64,000 bases of DNA, taken from contig JAEZUC010000051.1 in assembly GCA_023443515.1 (NCBI GenBank), forward strand, positions 15,838 through 79,837. Reading direction: 5' to 3'. The notes under the pieces were generated by a model, which searched no databases, was not told the DNA's origin, and saw only the letters and a program-made list of their open reading frames with translations. The position numbers and the translations under genes were made by a program. Source of the DNA: Bacillota bacterium (lineage in GTDB: Bacteria > Bacillota > Clostridia > Acetivibrionales > DSM-1351). Positions 24,793 to 34,548 of the stretch are shown here, one piece after another; position 1 is the stretch's first letter; every line of letters starts with the position of its first letter.

Positions 24793-25172
24793 TATGAATT
24801 ACCCCCTCTTTTTTCAATAGTAATTTGCTGTCTTAACATTGGTGAACCAAGTTCTTCCTCTGAGAGAAGCATGTGTCCGCCGTAATCTACGAGAATTCCG
24901 GTGATATTGACTCCAAACAGTTCTTTGATCTCGTTTTCAACCAATAGTGCGCTGAAATAAACTTTAGATATGCTTGGAACTTCTTCATCCTTCTTAACCG
25001 TAATCTTTAAGTTCTTCATTTTATAGTCGATATCAAAATGATATACAATATCTATAGTGTCATCACCGTTATCTACACTAGTTGTAGTAACGAATCTGTA
25101 TCCATCATACTTGCATTTCTGTACTTCCGCAAGCAGCTGATCACTTGTAATTTCCACCAAATTTTCAATCAT
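24792..25172 (-). CDS. echD: Ech hydrogenase subunit EchD (NuoC-like)
   Basis: 126 residues similar to the 30-kDa NuoC type subunit ('YRFVTTTSVDNGDDTIDIVYHF' region, then 'FSALLVENEIKELFGVNITG'). It has no cofactor motif; it is a structural, soluble part of the peripheral arm. GGAGG before ATG, one-base overlap with echE. Confidence 0.88.
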   Translation of the reverse strand: MIENLVEITSDQLLAEVQKCKYDGYRFVTTTSVDNGDDTIDIVYHFDIDYKMKNLKITVKKDEEVPSISKVYFSALLVENEIKELFGVNITGILVDYGGHMLLSEEELGSPMLRQQITIEKRGGNS

Positions 25173-25204
25173 TTTATTTTTACCTCCATGAGCCTTGACA
25201 GCCC

Positions 25205-25654
25205 TTATTTAGCTAACTTCTTCATTTCATCAGCCTTTTCGTCAAGCTTTCCTATAGCCTGTACTATACCGTCTATAATGGCTTCAGGTCTTGCACAGCA
25301 ACCCGGAACAAATACATCAACGGGTATTACGTTTTCAATTCCGCCCATTACATTGTAACATTCCCTAAAAATACCTCCCGTACATGCGCAAGCTCCAATG
25401 GCAACAACGCACTTAGGGTCAGGCATTTGATTGTATATATTTTTTAATACAAGTGCGTTTCTTTTATTTGCAGAACCGGTTACAAGCAATATGTCCGCAT
25501 GTTTTGGGTTACCAACATTTACAATGCCCAAACGCTCTGCATCATACAGTGGAGTGAGGCATGCAAGTGTCTCAATATCACATCCGTTGCAGCTTGTACA
25601 GTCGTAATGCATTATCCAGGGTGATTTTTTCCTTGATTTGCTTATTATACCCAT
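25205..25654 (-). CDS. echC: Ech hydrogenase small subunit EchC (NuoB-like)
   Basis: 149 residues carrying the proximal [4Fe-4S] ligands: CTSCNGC, GACACTGG and PGCCARPE. It receives electrons from EchF and passes them to the NiFe site. ATG at 25654 follows AAAGGTG by six bases; the GTG nine bases upstream forms part of that ribosome site and is rejected. Confidence 0.93.
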   Translation of the reverse strand: MGIISKSRKKSPWIMHYDCTSCNGCDIETLACLTPLYDAERLGIVNVGNPKHADILLVTGSANKRNALVLKNIYNQMPDPKCVVAIGACACTGGIFRECYNVMGGIENVIPVDVFVPGCCARPEAIIDGIVQAIGKLDEKADEMKKLAK

Positions 25655-25736
25655 ACAATTCACCTTTCTTACAGGATAGGCTGCTTGTTAAGGCTAGTAG
25701 GCTACAAGCAACCTCCAATATATTTAGTCGTTCCTA

Positions 25737-26594
25737 TTAAGGAATAAGATATAACCACACAATATTTACCAGAGCCGCACCAATACCGGCAACCCATGTA
25801 ATTTTAATCATCCACTGCCAGGTTACTCTGGCACTGATATTATCAAGAACTATTTCAAAGAAATAACATACTAATGCTATTAATATACCTACCCATAAAG
25901 GCTTTGCAAAAAACATTGAAATTAATCCCATAAGTAGTACCAGATCAATCCAGTCTGTCAATTCCAGCAACGCCAGCTGAGTACCTGAGAACTCGGTAGT
26001 TACACCTTTTATCAATTCCTGATGACCATGGTGAGAAGTTGCAAAGTCAAAAGGAGACTTTCTCAGCTTTATTGTCAAAACATATATGAATGCCAGGAAT
26101 ACCAAAGGCAAGCTGTATATCAGCGGTTGGCTGTGGTTGAAAACGTCTGAAATCATGAAGCTTCCTGTTACCTTGTATACACCAACAACCATTAACAGCA
26201 GAACAGGTTCATATGCCATCATCTGCATAATTTCTCTCTGAGCACCTATCTTACTGTAAGGGGAACGAACACTCATTGCACCCATTATCAGTGATATACC
26301 TGAGAATGCCAGAATAAACATAAGCATAAGCAAATCCTGTTTTAAAACCAACATAACCAGAGCACCTATTGCAAAGAACAAATGTCCCAAAACATAAACC
26401 ATCTGAGTCTGGTTAACAGCAATTCCCTGCTTGCCCAGCAATTTAAAGAAATCATAGAAAGGCTGAAGCACAGGAGGTCCAAATCTATTCTGCATTCTTG
26501 CACTTATTTTTCTGTCAATACCAAAAAGTAATCCACCCAAAATCGGAGCAGCTATTATGGCAATAACAGCAGTTAAAATATTGTTTATGCTCAT
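25737..26594 (-). CDS. echB: Ech hydrogenase membrane subunit EchB (NuoH-like)
   Basis: 285 residues, eight predicted helices, with the NuoH motifs 'RKISARMQNRFGPPVLQPFY' (about 28-47) and 'SPYSKIGAQREIMQMMAYEP'. It anchors the peripheral arm and links electron flow to ion translocation. ATGA overlap with the echA stop indicates translational coupling. Confidence 0.93.
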   Translation of the reverse strand: MSINNILTAVIAIIAAPILGGLLFGIDRKISARMQNRFGPPVLQPFYDFFKLLGKQGIAVNQTQMVYVLGHLFFAIGALVMLVLKQDLLMLMFILAFSGISLIMGAMSVRSPYSKIGAQREIMQMMAYEPVLLLMVVGVYKVTGSFMISDVFNHSQPLIYSLPLVFLAFIYVLTIKLRKSPFDFATSHHGHQELIKGVTTEFSGTQLALLELTDWIDLVLLMGLISMFFAKPLWVGILIALVCYFFEIVLDNISARVTWQWMIKITWVAGIGAALVNIVWLYLIP

Positions 26595-28576
26595 AATCCG
26601 ATCACCACCCCTAACAAAATTATTATAATTGCACCTGCAGCAAGGTTGAGCCAGAAAGTCAGTTTGTTTTCACCAAACACAGACTCCATGTAGTAGTTTC
26701 TAACAACTACTTCGTCAACTTTGTCACCGGGGCTAATAAACTCTAATCCTCTTAAATCATCATCTACATTACTACCGCAAAGATACGGTGGCTTTAATCT
26801 TGCAGGTTTGATTCTGTTTGAAATGATAGGTATTGCAACCATCAATATCAAAATCACACCAAAGAATATAATGGATGCAAATCCTCCATATACGGCCTGA
26901 TTAGCTTTTTCCAGCCATACTCCCATACCGGTTCCGCTAAGCATCTCTTTGTCGGCAATATTAAATGCCAATATCTGTGGCTTAACAAAATGATTATATA
27001 AAGGAGCAATTCCTATACTTGATGCCATTACCAAAGCAATCAGCACAGACAAAGCAGCTCTGATTGAGAAAGAAAGCTTCTCCACATGGTACTTAGGTTT
27101 GTAGGACATTGTCAGGATTATTCCAATCCACTTGGACCAGAAAACAACCGTAAGAGCACTACCAAGTATTATAAACAACAATACTATCGGGTTGTGGACA
27201 GCGGTTTCTATAGCCATCCACTTTGTTATTAAAACACCAAAAGGTGGTAAAAGCATTGAAATCTGGCCAATTACAGTTATAACTGTAGTAAATGGCATCT
27301 TTTTGAATAAGCCCTGCATATCTTCAATATCACGACTGCCAATGCCAAGCTCAATAGTACCCACACACAGGAAGAGTAATCCTTTTGATACTGCGTGGAA
27401 AATCATAAGCAGAACAGCAGCGGCAAGAGATATTCTTGTACCAATGCCGGCACAGCATATTATCAATCCAAGGTTTGCTATTGTTGAATATGCAAGAACC
27501 TTCTTTGCATTACTCTGGCTTATTGCTATCGCTGAGGCAGCTACAAAAGTAAATCCTCCTGCAACAGCTACCAGCTGTCCAAGTACTGTACCTGAGAAAG
27601 CAGGAGCAATTCTTACAACCAGATAAACGCCCGCCTTAACCATTGTACTTGAGTGAAGCAATGCAGATACCGGTGTAGGCGCAACCATGGCTCCCAATAA
27701 CCAGCTTTGGAACGGGAACTGTGCGGATTTTGTAAAACCTGCTATACATAGGAGACCAAGTGCTATTGGCATCATTCCTGCAAAAGTACCTTGCATTCCT
27801 GAGTTTGATATAGCTTGTATTGAAAGTGTATCCAGGCTTGTGTTTACCATTAATATAGCGAAAATAAAAGCTACTCCGCCTACAGAGTTAATCCACAAAG
27901 CTCTTAGACCGTTTTTGATAGCAATCTCTGTTCCATCATGGGATATGAGCAGGAATGAGCAAAGTGTTGTCACTTCCCAGAAGAAATACATCCATGATAG
28001 ATTATCTGTCATTACCAAGGCATTCATTGCGCCAAGGAATATGAAGAGTATCATGAAGAACCTTGGTTGCCTCGATACTTTCAGATGCAAGTGATGTTCA
28101 TGCTCCTTCATGTAGCCAAGTCCGAAAAATGTAACAATCGGGCCGATAATTGAAACAAGCATTATCATAATTAACGACAGATGGTCGATTACAAATGCCT
28201 GTTCAGGCTCGTGAACCTTGCCGAACACCCCAAATATCTCAAATAAAATCCAAGGAATAAATTGTAATACTGTTAATACAAGTACTATTGCTTTTTTATG
28301 TTTTATACCTATATACCCGATGTAGCAGAAGAGTAAGAAGTCAAGTCCTTTAATCAAGCCACCGACAATTTCGAGTACATGCTCATCCATCTGGAAAACC
28401 AGTTTTCCTTCAGGAGAGTTAATCATAAGTGCTATGAAGCCGCCTGCCACTGCAAAAAGCAGTAGAGTAGAAATGCTTACTACAGCAATACGAATCTTCT
28501 GATTCTTCAGAATGAAGCATAATGCCGCACTTAGTGCAGGCAGCAGAATAGCTGCCAGTAATAAATACCAATCCAC
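26591..28576 (-). CDS. echA: Ech hydrogenase antiporter-like subunit EchA (NuoL-like)
   Basis: 661 residues, about 15 helices, of the Mrp/NuoL proton-conducting family: 'MYFFWEVTTLCSFLLI' (Glu in a helix), 'FPFQSWLLGAMVAPTPVSALLHSSTMVKAG' region with Lys/His, and a long C-terminal amphipathic and membrane extension. It pumps H+ or Na+ driven by ferredoxin oxidation. The start is GTG at 28576 with AAAGGAG eight bases upstream. First gene of echABCDEF. Confidence 0.93.
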   Translation of the reverse strand: MDWYLLLAAILLPALSAALCFILKNQKIRIAVVSISTLLLFAVAGGFIALMINSPEGKLVFQMDEHVLEIVGGLIKGLDFLLFCYIGYIGIKHKKAIVLVLTVLQFIPWILFEIFGVFGKVHEPEQAFVIDHLSLIMIMLVSIIGPIVTFFGLGYMKEHEHHLHLKVSRQPRFFMILFIFLGAMNALVMTDNLSWMYFFWEVTTLCSFLLISHDGTEIAIKNGLRALWINSVGGVAFIFAILMVNTSLDTLSIQAISNSGMQGTFAGMMPIALGLLCIAGFTKSAQFPFQSWLLGAMVAPTPVSALLHSSTMVKAGVYLVVRIAPAFSGTVLGQLVAVAGGFTFVAASAIAISQSNAKKVLAYSTIANLGLIICCAGIGTRISLAAAVLLMIFHAVSKGLLFLCVGTIELGIGSRDIEDMQGLFKKMPFTTVITVIGQISMLLPPFGVLITKWMAIETAVHNPIVLLFIILGSALTVVFWSKWIGIILTMSYKPKYHVEKLSFSIRAALSVLIALVMASSIGIAPLYNHFVKPQILAFNIADKEMLSGTGMGVWLEKANQAVYGGFASIIFFGVILILMVAIPIISNRIKPARLKPPYLCGSNVDDDLRGLEFISPGDKVDEVVVRNYYMESVFGENKLTFWLNLAAGAIIIILLGVVIGL

Positions 28577-28998
28577 AGCTTATTCTCCTTTCAAAATGTA
28601 ATTTTAACCCTCATATTTTTAAGAATTCCATTATCACAAAGCATAACGAAAATTCTAAAAAAGACAAAAAAATAATAAAGTCAGACTAAATCCCTTATCC
28701 ATGATAATTTATAAATACTCCTTTAGTCAATCTCTCAATTTGGTTAAAAAAATATTCGATTATGACTTTTGTCCCGTATTCTCTTGCAATGTCTTCCGTT
28801 TATCAATTTACAAAATATTTTTATGTTTAAAGAATAAAAGCCTATATTTTAAGGCGTTTCCATAAGTTATAGCTGTGTATTGTATACAAAGTTTGTAGAA
28901 TGCTGCTAAAGGAGTTTCTTATTTCCTTTACAGGGTAGTTTTTCGTTATTCCAAAACTGCCGGAGTCTTTCAGAGAAGGTTTTTCCATGAGAAATAAA
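28577..28998. other. Intergenic region upstream of ech operon and ytvI
   Basis: About 500 bp between divergent genes. It must contain the ech promoter, which I could not fix. It holds the palindrome TTGTATACAA near 28877-28886 and a small AAAGGA/TCCTTT hairpin near 28909-28929. No coding frame or known RNA was seen. Confidence 0.4.
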
Positions 28999-29027
28999 TT
29001 GAATATGTACTTTTGTACTATTATAAT
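28999..29027 (+). promoter_or_regulatory. Promoter of ytvI-like gene
   Basis: TTGAAT, 17-bp spacer containing GTACttttGTAC, then TATAAT at 29022-29027; ATG is 48 bp downstream with AGAGGT. Confidence 0.65.
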
Positions 29028-29074
29028 GTATAAATTAAATAGAAGGATTTAGTAATAACATAAGAGGTAACATT

Positions 29075-30136
29075 ATGGAACTATGGAATAAGTATCAATC
29101 TACAATTAAAAAGATATTTTTGATTGTAGTCATATTTGCGGTAATCTATTTGTCAATTACATACCTTTTGCCGTTATTTGCCCCTTTTGTAATAGCGCTG
29201 ATAGTTTCCTATATTAATGAGCCGGCTATCAAGTTGCTCCAGAAATTTAACATATCAAGAAAGGTTGCTGCGGCAATTTCACTGTTATTTACCATGTCTT
29301 TACTGGGTCTCGGGTTAACCGTAGGAATTATCAAAATATATAATGAACTAATAATATTACAAGACAACCTCACCGCATATTCCAGTGATATTTCGGGAAA
29401 GGTCAATGGTTTAATAGAAAAAGTAACGTTATTTTACAATGAGCTTCCTGATCAGGTAACCGGCACTATAACCAAGAATCTCGAATCCTTTTCAGAACAA
29501 ATCGGAACTATGATAACATCAGTTATTCAGTATGTTATAAATACCGTATCTTCCATTCCGAGATTGACAGTTTTTATTATTGTAACTATTCTGGGTACAT
29601 ATTTCATAAGCAGTGACAGAAAAAGTATTTCTTCCTTTTTTTATAGGCAGCTTCCCTTTTCCTGGAGAAAAAATATAGCCAGTATGAAAAAGGATACCTT
29701 CAAAGCACTTCTAGGTTACTTTAAAGCTATACTTATTCTTATGGGCTTTACTTTTCTGGAAGTAAGCGTAGGCTTGTTTATTTTGAATGTAAAATATGCA
29801 TTTCTTATAGCGTTACTAGTGGGGCTATCAGATGCAATTCCAATTATGGGTACCGGCGTTGTAATGGTTCCGTGGATTTTATGGACTGTAATAACCGGAG
29901 ATATGCCTCTCGCCCTTGGGTTGGGTATAATATATGTTCTAGGTATCCTCATCAGGCAGATAATGGAGCCTAAGATAGTAGGTAGCCAGATAGGCTTGCA
30001 CCCTCTGGTAACACTCCTGGCAATGTATATAGGGCTGAAGTTTTTCGGAATACTCGGAATGTTTGTGGGCCCTATAAGCATTATCGTTGTAAAGAAGCTA
30101 CAGGATTCGGGTGCAATGCGGTTATGGAATGATTAA
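29075..30136 (+). CDS. ytvI: YtvI-type sporulation membrane protein (AI-2E family)
   Basis: 353 residues: three N-terminal helices, a soluble stretch (about 90-150) and five C-terminal helices with 'GLSDAIPIMGTGVVMVPWIL' and 'RQIMEPKIVGSQIGLHPLV' typical of the YtvI branch. In Bacillus it is a sporulation gene of unknown mechanism. AGAGGT before ATG. The 3' end overlaps the convergent prmC stop by 4 bp. Confidence 0.85.
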   Translation: MELWNKYQSTIKKIFLIVVIFAVIYLSITYLLPLFAPFVIALIVSYINEPAIKLLQKFNISRKVAAAISLLFTMSLLGLGLTVGIIKIYNELIILQDNLTAYSSDISGKVNGLIEKVTLFYNELPDQVTGTITKNLESFSEQIGTMITSVIQYVINTVSSIPRLTVFIIVTILGTYFISSDRKSISSFFYRQLPFSWRKNIASMKKDTFKALLGYFKAILILMGFTFLEVSVGLFILNVKYAFLIALLVGLSDAIPIMGTGVVMVPWILWTVITGDMPLALGLGIIYVLGILIRQIMEPKIVGSQIGLHPLVTLLAMYIGLKFFGILGMFVGPISIIVVKKLQDSGAMRLWND

Positions 30137-31017
30137 CGGTTAGTCTTCCTCTGCCCTATTACAACTCTGTCATTCCCTCCATAGTCCTTTAATACCTGTA
30201 CATGGGAAAAGGATTCCTCCATTAGTGCTGAGACCTTTTCCCCTTGATTATACCCTATTTCGAAGGCCATCCATCCAAGAGTATTAAGAAAATCAGGGGC
30301 TTCGGCTGTAATTTTTCTATAAAAATCAAGTCCGTCTGCACCGCCGTCAAGGGCTATGCCCGGCTCATAATTGCAGACTTCCTTCTGAAGCCCTGCGATT
30401 GTGTCCGTTTCTATATATGGCGGATTACTGACTATAATATCAAATTTCTGACTGTCTTCAAGTGCATCAAACAAATCCCCGCAGAAAAACTCCACTCTGT
30501 TTTGAACACCGTTCACCTCACTGTTAGCTTTTGCTACCTTGATTGCTTCCTCTGATATATCACAAGCATAAATACTGCATTCGGGACAGAAATGTGCAAC
30601 GCTTACAGCTATGCAACCCGAACCTGTACACATATCCATAACTTTTAATCTGACATTGTTGTTCTCATTCTGCCTTTCAAATACCAGTTTTTGTGCCAAC
30701 TCAATGACCTTTTCCACCAAAATCTCCGTGTCCTGCCTTGGTATAAGCACCGCCGGCGTTACCATAAACCTTAATGACATGAATTCAGTATCTCCAACAA
30801 TGTATTGCAGTGGAATATACTCTTTACGTTTAGAAAGCATATGGTCAAGCATGGCTTTTTCATCAGAACTCAATTCTCGGTCGCCATTTGCAAAAAGGTA
30901 CGCTCTGCCACATTTAAGCACTTGACAAAGCATAACCCCGGCTTCCTGTGCCGGGGTCTCAATATTAGCGTTTTTTAATATATTTTCCGCATAATGTGTA
31001 AATTCATTTATATTCAT
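30133..31017 (-). CDS. prmC: Release factor glutamine methyltransferase PrmC
   Basis: 294 residues. A helical N-terminal domain binds the release factor (about 1-85). The SAM-dependent methyltransferase domain has the glycine loop CTGSGCIA (130-137), 'ACDISEEAI' and the amide-binding NPPY (198-201). It methylates the Gln of the GGQ motif in RF1/RF2. Member of the conserved rho-rpmE-yqhQ-prmC order; GGTGA precedes ATG. Confidence 0.94.
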   Translation of the reverse strand: MNINEFTHYAENILKNANIETPAQEAGVMLCQVLKCGRAYLFANGDRELSSDEKAMLDHMLSKRKEYIPLQYIVGDTEFMSLRFMVTPAVLIPRQDTEILVEKVIELAQKLVFERQNENNNVRLKVMDMCTGSGCIAVSVAHFCPECSIYACDISEEAIKVAKANSEVNGVQNRVEFFCGDLFDALEDSQKFDIIVSNPPYIETDTIAGLQKEVCNYEPGIALDGGADGLDFYRKITAEAPDFLNTLGWMAFEIGYNQGEKVSALMEESFSHVQVLKDYGGNDRVVIGQRKTNR

Positions 31018-31034
31018 ATTTCACCGTTATATTT

Positions 31035-31961
31035 TTAGTCTTTTCCCCAATCATCGCTAACTTCGCTGTTCGGTATAACTTCATTGAAAGCGGCTATTGC
31101 TACTTCAATCTGACTGTCATCCGGCTCTCTGGTAGTAAACCTCTGAAACATAAGTCCCGGTGCACTGAACACCTTGAACAGCCAGTTGTTATGTCTCACC
31201 GCAAATTTTATAAGTTCCAGAGATATTCCTGCTATAACAGGAACAAGAAGAATTCTGATTGCAGCATTTAAAAATATATTATGCCATCCTGTAAATGAAA
31301 ATACTAAAATACTGATTATCATTATGGTAAAAAACAGTGATGTACCGCACCTCGGATGTTTTGTAGTATATTTTCTTACATTTTCAACTGTAAGCTCGTC
31401 ACCATGCTCATAACAGTGTATAGTCTTATGCTCTGCACCGTGATATTCCCAAACCCTCTTCATATCCTTCAGCAGTGAAACAAGAGCCAGATACCCTATA
31501 AATATACCTACTCTAAGAGCTCCTTCTACAAGGTTCTTAAATACCACTCCGTTTACAGGTATAAATCCTGCTATCAGGTTTGGAAGCAGTATAAATAGTC
31601 CTACACTAATAAAAATAGATAGCACAACCGAAAAGTATATTGCTATATCTGTTATCTTGTCTCCGAATTTTCGTTCAAGAAATTGCTCAAATTTTGAAGG
31701 TTCATTACTTTTATCATCATCTTCAAGATCTATAAATTCAGCAGAATACATAAGAGCCTTAACCCCTATTACCATCTGGGAAAATAGATTTACAGCACCT
31801 CTTACTATTGGAATCTTGGATAGCTTGCCTTTTGGCTTTTGCAGATGTTTTTCAACAATTATCTCTCCATCCGGCTTTCTAACTGCCGTGGCCCTGTACT
31901 CCGGACCTATCATAAGCAGGCCTTCAAGTAAGGCTTGACCACCAATTGTCGTCTTTTTCAT
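31035..31961 (-). CDS. yqhQ: YqhQ-like DUF1385 membrane protein
   Basis: 308 residues. DUF1385 signatures are 'GGQALLEGLLMIGPEYRATA' (near 7-26), 'VRGAVNLFSQMVIG' and the metal-site-like 'EYHGAEHKTIHCYEHG' with three His plus Glu/Cys; four membrane helices lie in between. Unknown enzyme-like membrane protein. AGGAGGG before ATG. 17 bp from prmC, in the same operon. Confidence 0.9.
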   Translation of the reverse strand: MKKTTIGGQALLEGLLMIGPEYRATAVRKPDGEIIVEKHLQKPKGKLSKIPIVRGAVNLFSQMVIGVKALMYSAEFIDLEDDDKSNEPSKFEQFLERKFGDKITDIAIYFSVVLSIFISVGLFILLPNLIAGFIPVNGVVFKNLVEGALRVGIFIGYLALVSLLKDMKRVWEYHGAEHKTIHCYEHGDELTVENVRKYTTKHPRCGTSLFFTIMIISILVFSFTGWHNIFLNAAIRILLVPVIAGISLELIKFAVRHNNWLFKVFSAPGLMFQRFTTREPDDSQIEVAIAAFNEVIPNSEVSDDWGKD

Positions 31962-32064
31962 TTTCCCTCCTATATTTAAAAACAGAGTTGACCCTTAAAA
32001 AAGATTATAACTCGAATACCATTAAATGAAAAGACTAATAACAATTAATTTACAGATATGAAAC

Positions 32065-32097
32065 AAAAGACCGGGAATATTATTCCCAGTCTTTATA
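32065..32097 (-). terminator. Hairpin terminator after rpmE
   Basis: AAAGAC(C)GGGAATA / TATTCCC(A)GTCTTT stem. On the minus strand it ends in TTTTGTTTC. Confidence 0.8.
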
Positions 32098-32106
32098 ATA
32101 CCTTCA

Positions 32107-32316
32107 TTACGCATTATCAACAATACCATATTTCTTCTTGAACTTATCAACACGTCCACCAGTATCAATGAGCTTTTGTCTTCCTGTATAAAAAGGATGA
32201 CACTTTGAACAAATTTCAACGTGAAGGGCTTTCTTTGTAGAACCAGTTGTAAAAGTCTCGCCGCATGCGCACTTTACTACCGCTTCGGAATATTCTGGAT
32301 GAATTCCTTCCTTCAT
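32107..32316 (-). CDS. rpmE: 50S ribosomal protein L31, zinc-binding type
   Basis: 69 residues with the zinc ligands Cys16, Cys18, Cys36 and Cys39 (CAC...CSKC), marking the zinc-containing RpmE form rather than the C-minus YtiA type. 'HPFYTGRQKLIDTGGRVDKF' is the L31 signature. AAGGTG before ATG; terminator after. Confidence 0.97.
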   Translation of the reverse strand: MKEGIHPEYSEAVVKCACGETFTTGSTKKALHVEICSKCHPFYTGRQKLIDTGGRVDKFKKKYGIVDNA

Positions 32317-32502
32317 TGCTTTTCACCTTCTTTCAAAACATAATTGCAATGTCCTCAATGAACAGCATTATTATTATATATTCAACGTACAATAAAATGT
32401 ACTTAGTTGCTTATTAAAGAGGCAAGTGATATTTTAACATAAAAACAATCATACCGCAATACCTTTTTTATTACCTATAATAAGTACTATATTCCAGGGT
32501 TA

Positions 32503-34548
32503 TTATCTATCCTGAGAATTCTTATCTAAAAACGATATTTTTATACTATTTACAAAGTCATCGTTTGTTCTGGTCTGCATAAGTTTATTGATTAAAATCT
32601 CCGTAACCTCTGCCGTTCCCATATTGCTCATTGCTTTCCTTATAGCCCAGACACTTTCAATTTCTTTTTGGCTGAGAAGAAGCTCCTCACGTCTGGTTCC
32701 CGACTTATTAATGTCGATTGCAGGGAAGATTCTCTTTTCTGAAAGCTTTCTATCCAGATGAAGTTCCATGTTACCGGTTCCTTTGAATTCTTCAAAGATA
32801 ACATCATCCATTCTGCTTCCTGTTTCAATGAGCGCAGTGGCCATAATTGTCAAACTACCACCATGTTCGATGTTTCTTGCTGCTCCGAAAAATCTCTTTG
32901 GCTTATGAAGTGCACCCGGATCCAAACCACCGGACAATGTTCTTCCTGTTGGAGGAATAGTAAGGTTATATGCCCTTGCCAGTCTTGTAATACTATCCAG
33001 AAGAATGACTACGTCCTTCTTTTGTTCTACAAGACGCTGAGCTCTTTCCAGAACCATTTCAGCAACCTTTATATGATGTTCCGGAACCTCGTCGAAAGTA
33101 GAATAAATAACCTCTCCCTTTATGGAACGTTGCATATCAGTTACTTCTTCAGGTCTTTCATCAATAAGCAGTACAATTAATTCCGCTTCGGGGTAGTTAA
33201 TTGTAATTGCATTTGCAATTTTCTTCAGAAGTATTGTTTTACCGGCTTTCGGAGGAGATACTATCATTCCTCTCTGGCCTTTTCCAATAGGAGCTATAAG
33301 GTCTATAAGCCTTGTTGAAAATTCTCTGGGTGAAGTTTCAAGAGTAATTCTGTTATCAGGATATATAGGTGTTAAATACTCAAACGCAACTCTCTTTGAC
33401 GCAACGTCAGGAGTGTCTCCGTTAATAGATTGTACATACAATAATGCCTGAAATTTTTCGCCTTCTTTCGGAATTCTGCCTTTTCCCCTTAGCTTATCAC
33501 CGGTTTTAAGACCAAAACGCCTTATTTGTGAAGGTGAAACGTAAACATCTTTAGGACCGGACAGATAGTTTTCACTTCTTAAGAAACCATAACCGTCTGG
33601 TAATACTTCAAGGACTCCTTCTACAGGATCATCACTTTCAATTTTTTCACTACCTTGCGGTTGTTGAATCTGAGGTGAAATAACCTGAGGCTGGGATGGT
33701 ACCGGCTGTTGAGGCTGACCCTGCTGTGGTTGCTGACTTATTGGTATACGCTGAGGCTCTGATGGAATATCAGCCTTGCCATTGGTGTTTGTATACGGTC
33801 TGTTTTGTCTGTAAGAGGGTCTGTTATCCTGCCTTGCTGGTGGCTGATCATCCTTTTTATATATCTTAGGCTTGGAATCCTTTTCAACTTTTCCGGGAAT
33901 TTTTTCATCAGAAACACTTTTTGGCTGTTCTATCGTTTGCTCCGGCTTTATTCTGCTGTTTTTTGCGGTTGATATGTTTTCTGCCGAATTGTTTACTTTT
34001 TCTGAAGCTTCTGATGTGTTTGATAATACTGTATTTTCAGTAACCGAGGGTTCACTGGAAGGTTGAATATCCTTTTTCCGTCCTCTGCTATGAGGCTTTT
34101 TCTCGATATTTTTTGTTTCGAGATGCTTTAATGTGTCGGACAATCTGGCTGGCTTGTCACTTTGTTCTGATACGGAATTCGAATTATTATCCTGTCCTGT
34201 AAGACTACTAGGCAAGTCTGGTACACCGTTATTTTCCGGCTTGTCCATTGCTTTTGATGCCTTACTCGGTCTTCCCCTCCGGGATTTTCTTAAGACAGGA
34301 ACCTCCTCTGGTACTTCTTTGGACATTTCTTCGCTTGCTTGAGTTTCCATTGTATTCGCAGCTGGTTCAGCTTTTTCTTCAGAAACAACCACTTCCACAA
34401 TATCATCAGATTTAAGTTTTTCGGAGTTCTCACTAAGCAGTTCTACTAACTCACTCTTCTTATATTTGGATATATTTTTCATTCCCAGCATTTTTGCAAT
34501 ATATCTCAAATCTTCTAACGTTTTTGACTGTAAATTAATTTGGTCCAT
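32503..34548 (-). CDS. rho: Transcription termination factor Rho with long disordered arm
   Basis: 681 residues, against about 420 for E. coli Rho. Rho N-terminal SAP-like domain (about 1-47); a low-complexity arm (about 48-305) with basic GRP patches (RRGRPSK at 90-96, SRGRKK at 154-159) and a Gln/Pro-rich tract (about 270-297); RNA-binding cold-shock domain (about 306-377, 'PDGYGFLRSENYL'); RecA-like ATPase with Walker A SPPKAGKT (431-438) and Walker B 'LIVLLIDERPEE'. AAGGTGGTG before ATG. First gene of rho-rpmE-yqhQ-prmC, though rpmE has a 186-bp leader of its own. Confidence 0.96.
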   Translation of the reverse strand: MDQINLQSKTLEDLRYIAKMLGMKNISKYKKSELVELLSENSEKLKSDDIVEVVVSEEKAEPAANTMETQASEEMSKEVPEEVPVLRKSRRGRPSKASKAMDKPENNGVPDLPSSLTGQDNNSNSVSEQSDKPARLSDTLKHLETKNIEKKPHSRGRKKDIQPSSEPSVTENTVLSNTSEASEKVNNSAENISTAKNSRIKPEQTIEQPKSVSDEKIPGKVEKDSKPKIYKKDDQPPARQDNRPSYRQNRPYTNTNGKADIPSEPQRIPISQQPQQGQPQQPVPSQPQVISPQIQQPQGSEKIESDDPVEGVLEVLPDGYGFLRSENYLSGPKDVYVSPSQIRRFGLKTGDKLRGKGRIPKEGEKFQALLYVQSINGDTPDVASKRVAFEYLTPIYPDNRITLETSPREFSTRLIDLIAPIGKGQRGMIVSPPKAGKTILLKKIANAITINYPEAELIVLLIDERPEEVTDMQRSIKGEVIYSTFDEVPEHHIKVAEMVLERAQRLVEQKKDVVILLDSITRLARAYNLTIPPTGRTLSGGLDPGALHKPKRFFGAARNIEHGGSLTIMATALIETGSRMDDVIFEEFKGTGNMELHLDRKLSEKRIFPAIDINKSGTRREELLLSQKEIESVWAIRKAMSNMGTAEVTEILINKLMQTRTNDDFVNSIKISFLDKNSQDR

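Noticed and set aside
27132..27626. Rightward 164-codon frame inside echA
   Set aside because: Antisense shadow of a conserved membrane protein gene.
28877..28886. Rex or other redox operator upstream of the ech operon
   Set aside because: TTGTATACAA is palindromic but does not match the Rex consensus TTGTTAA-N4-TTAACAA, and a 10-bp palindrome is expected by chance in AT-rich DNA.
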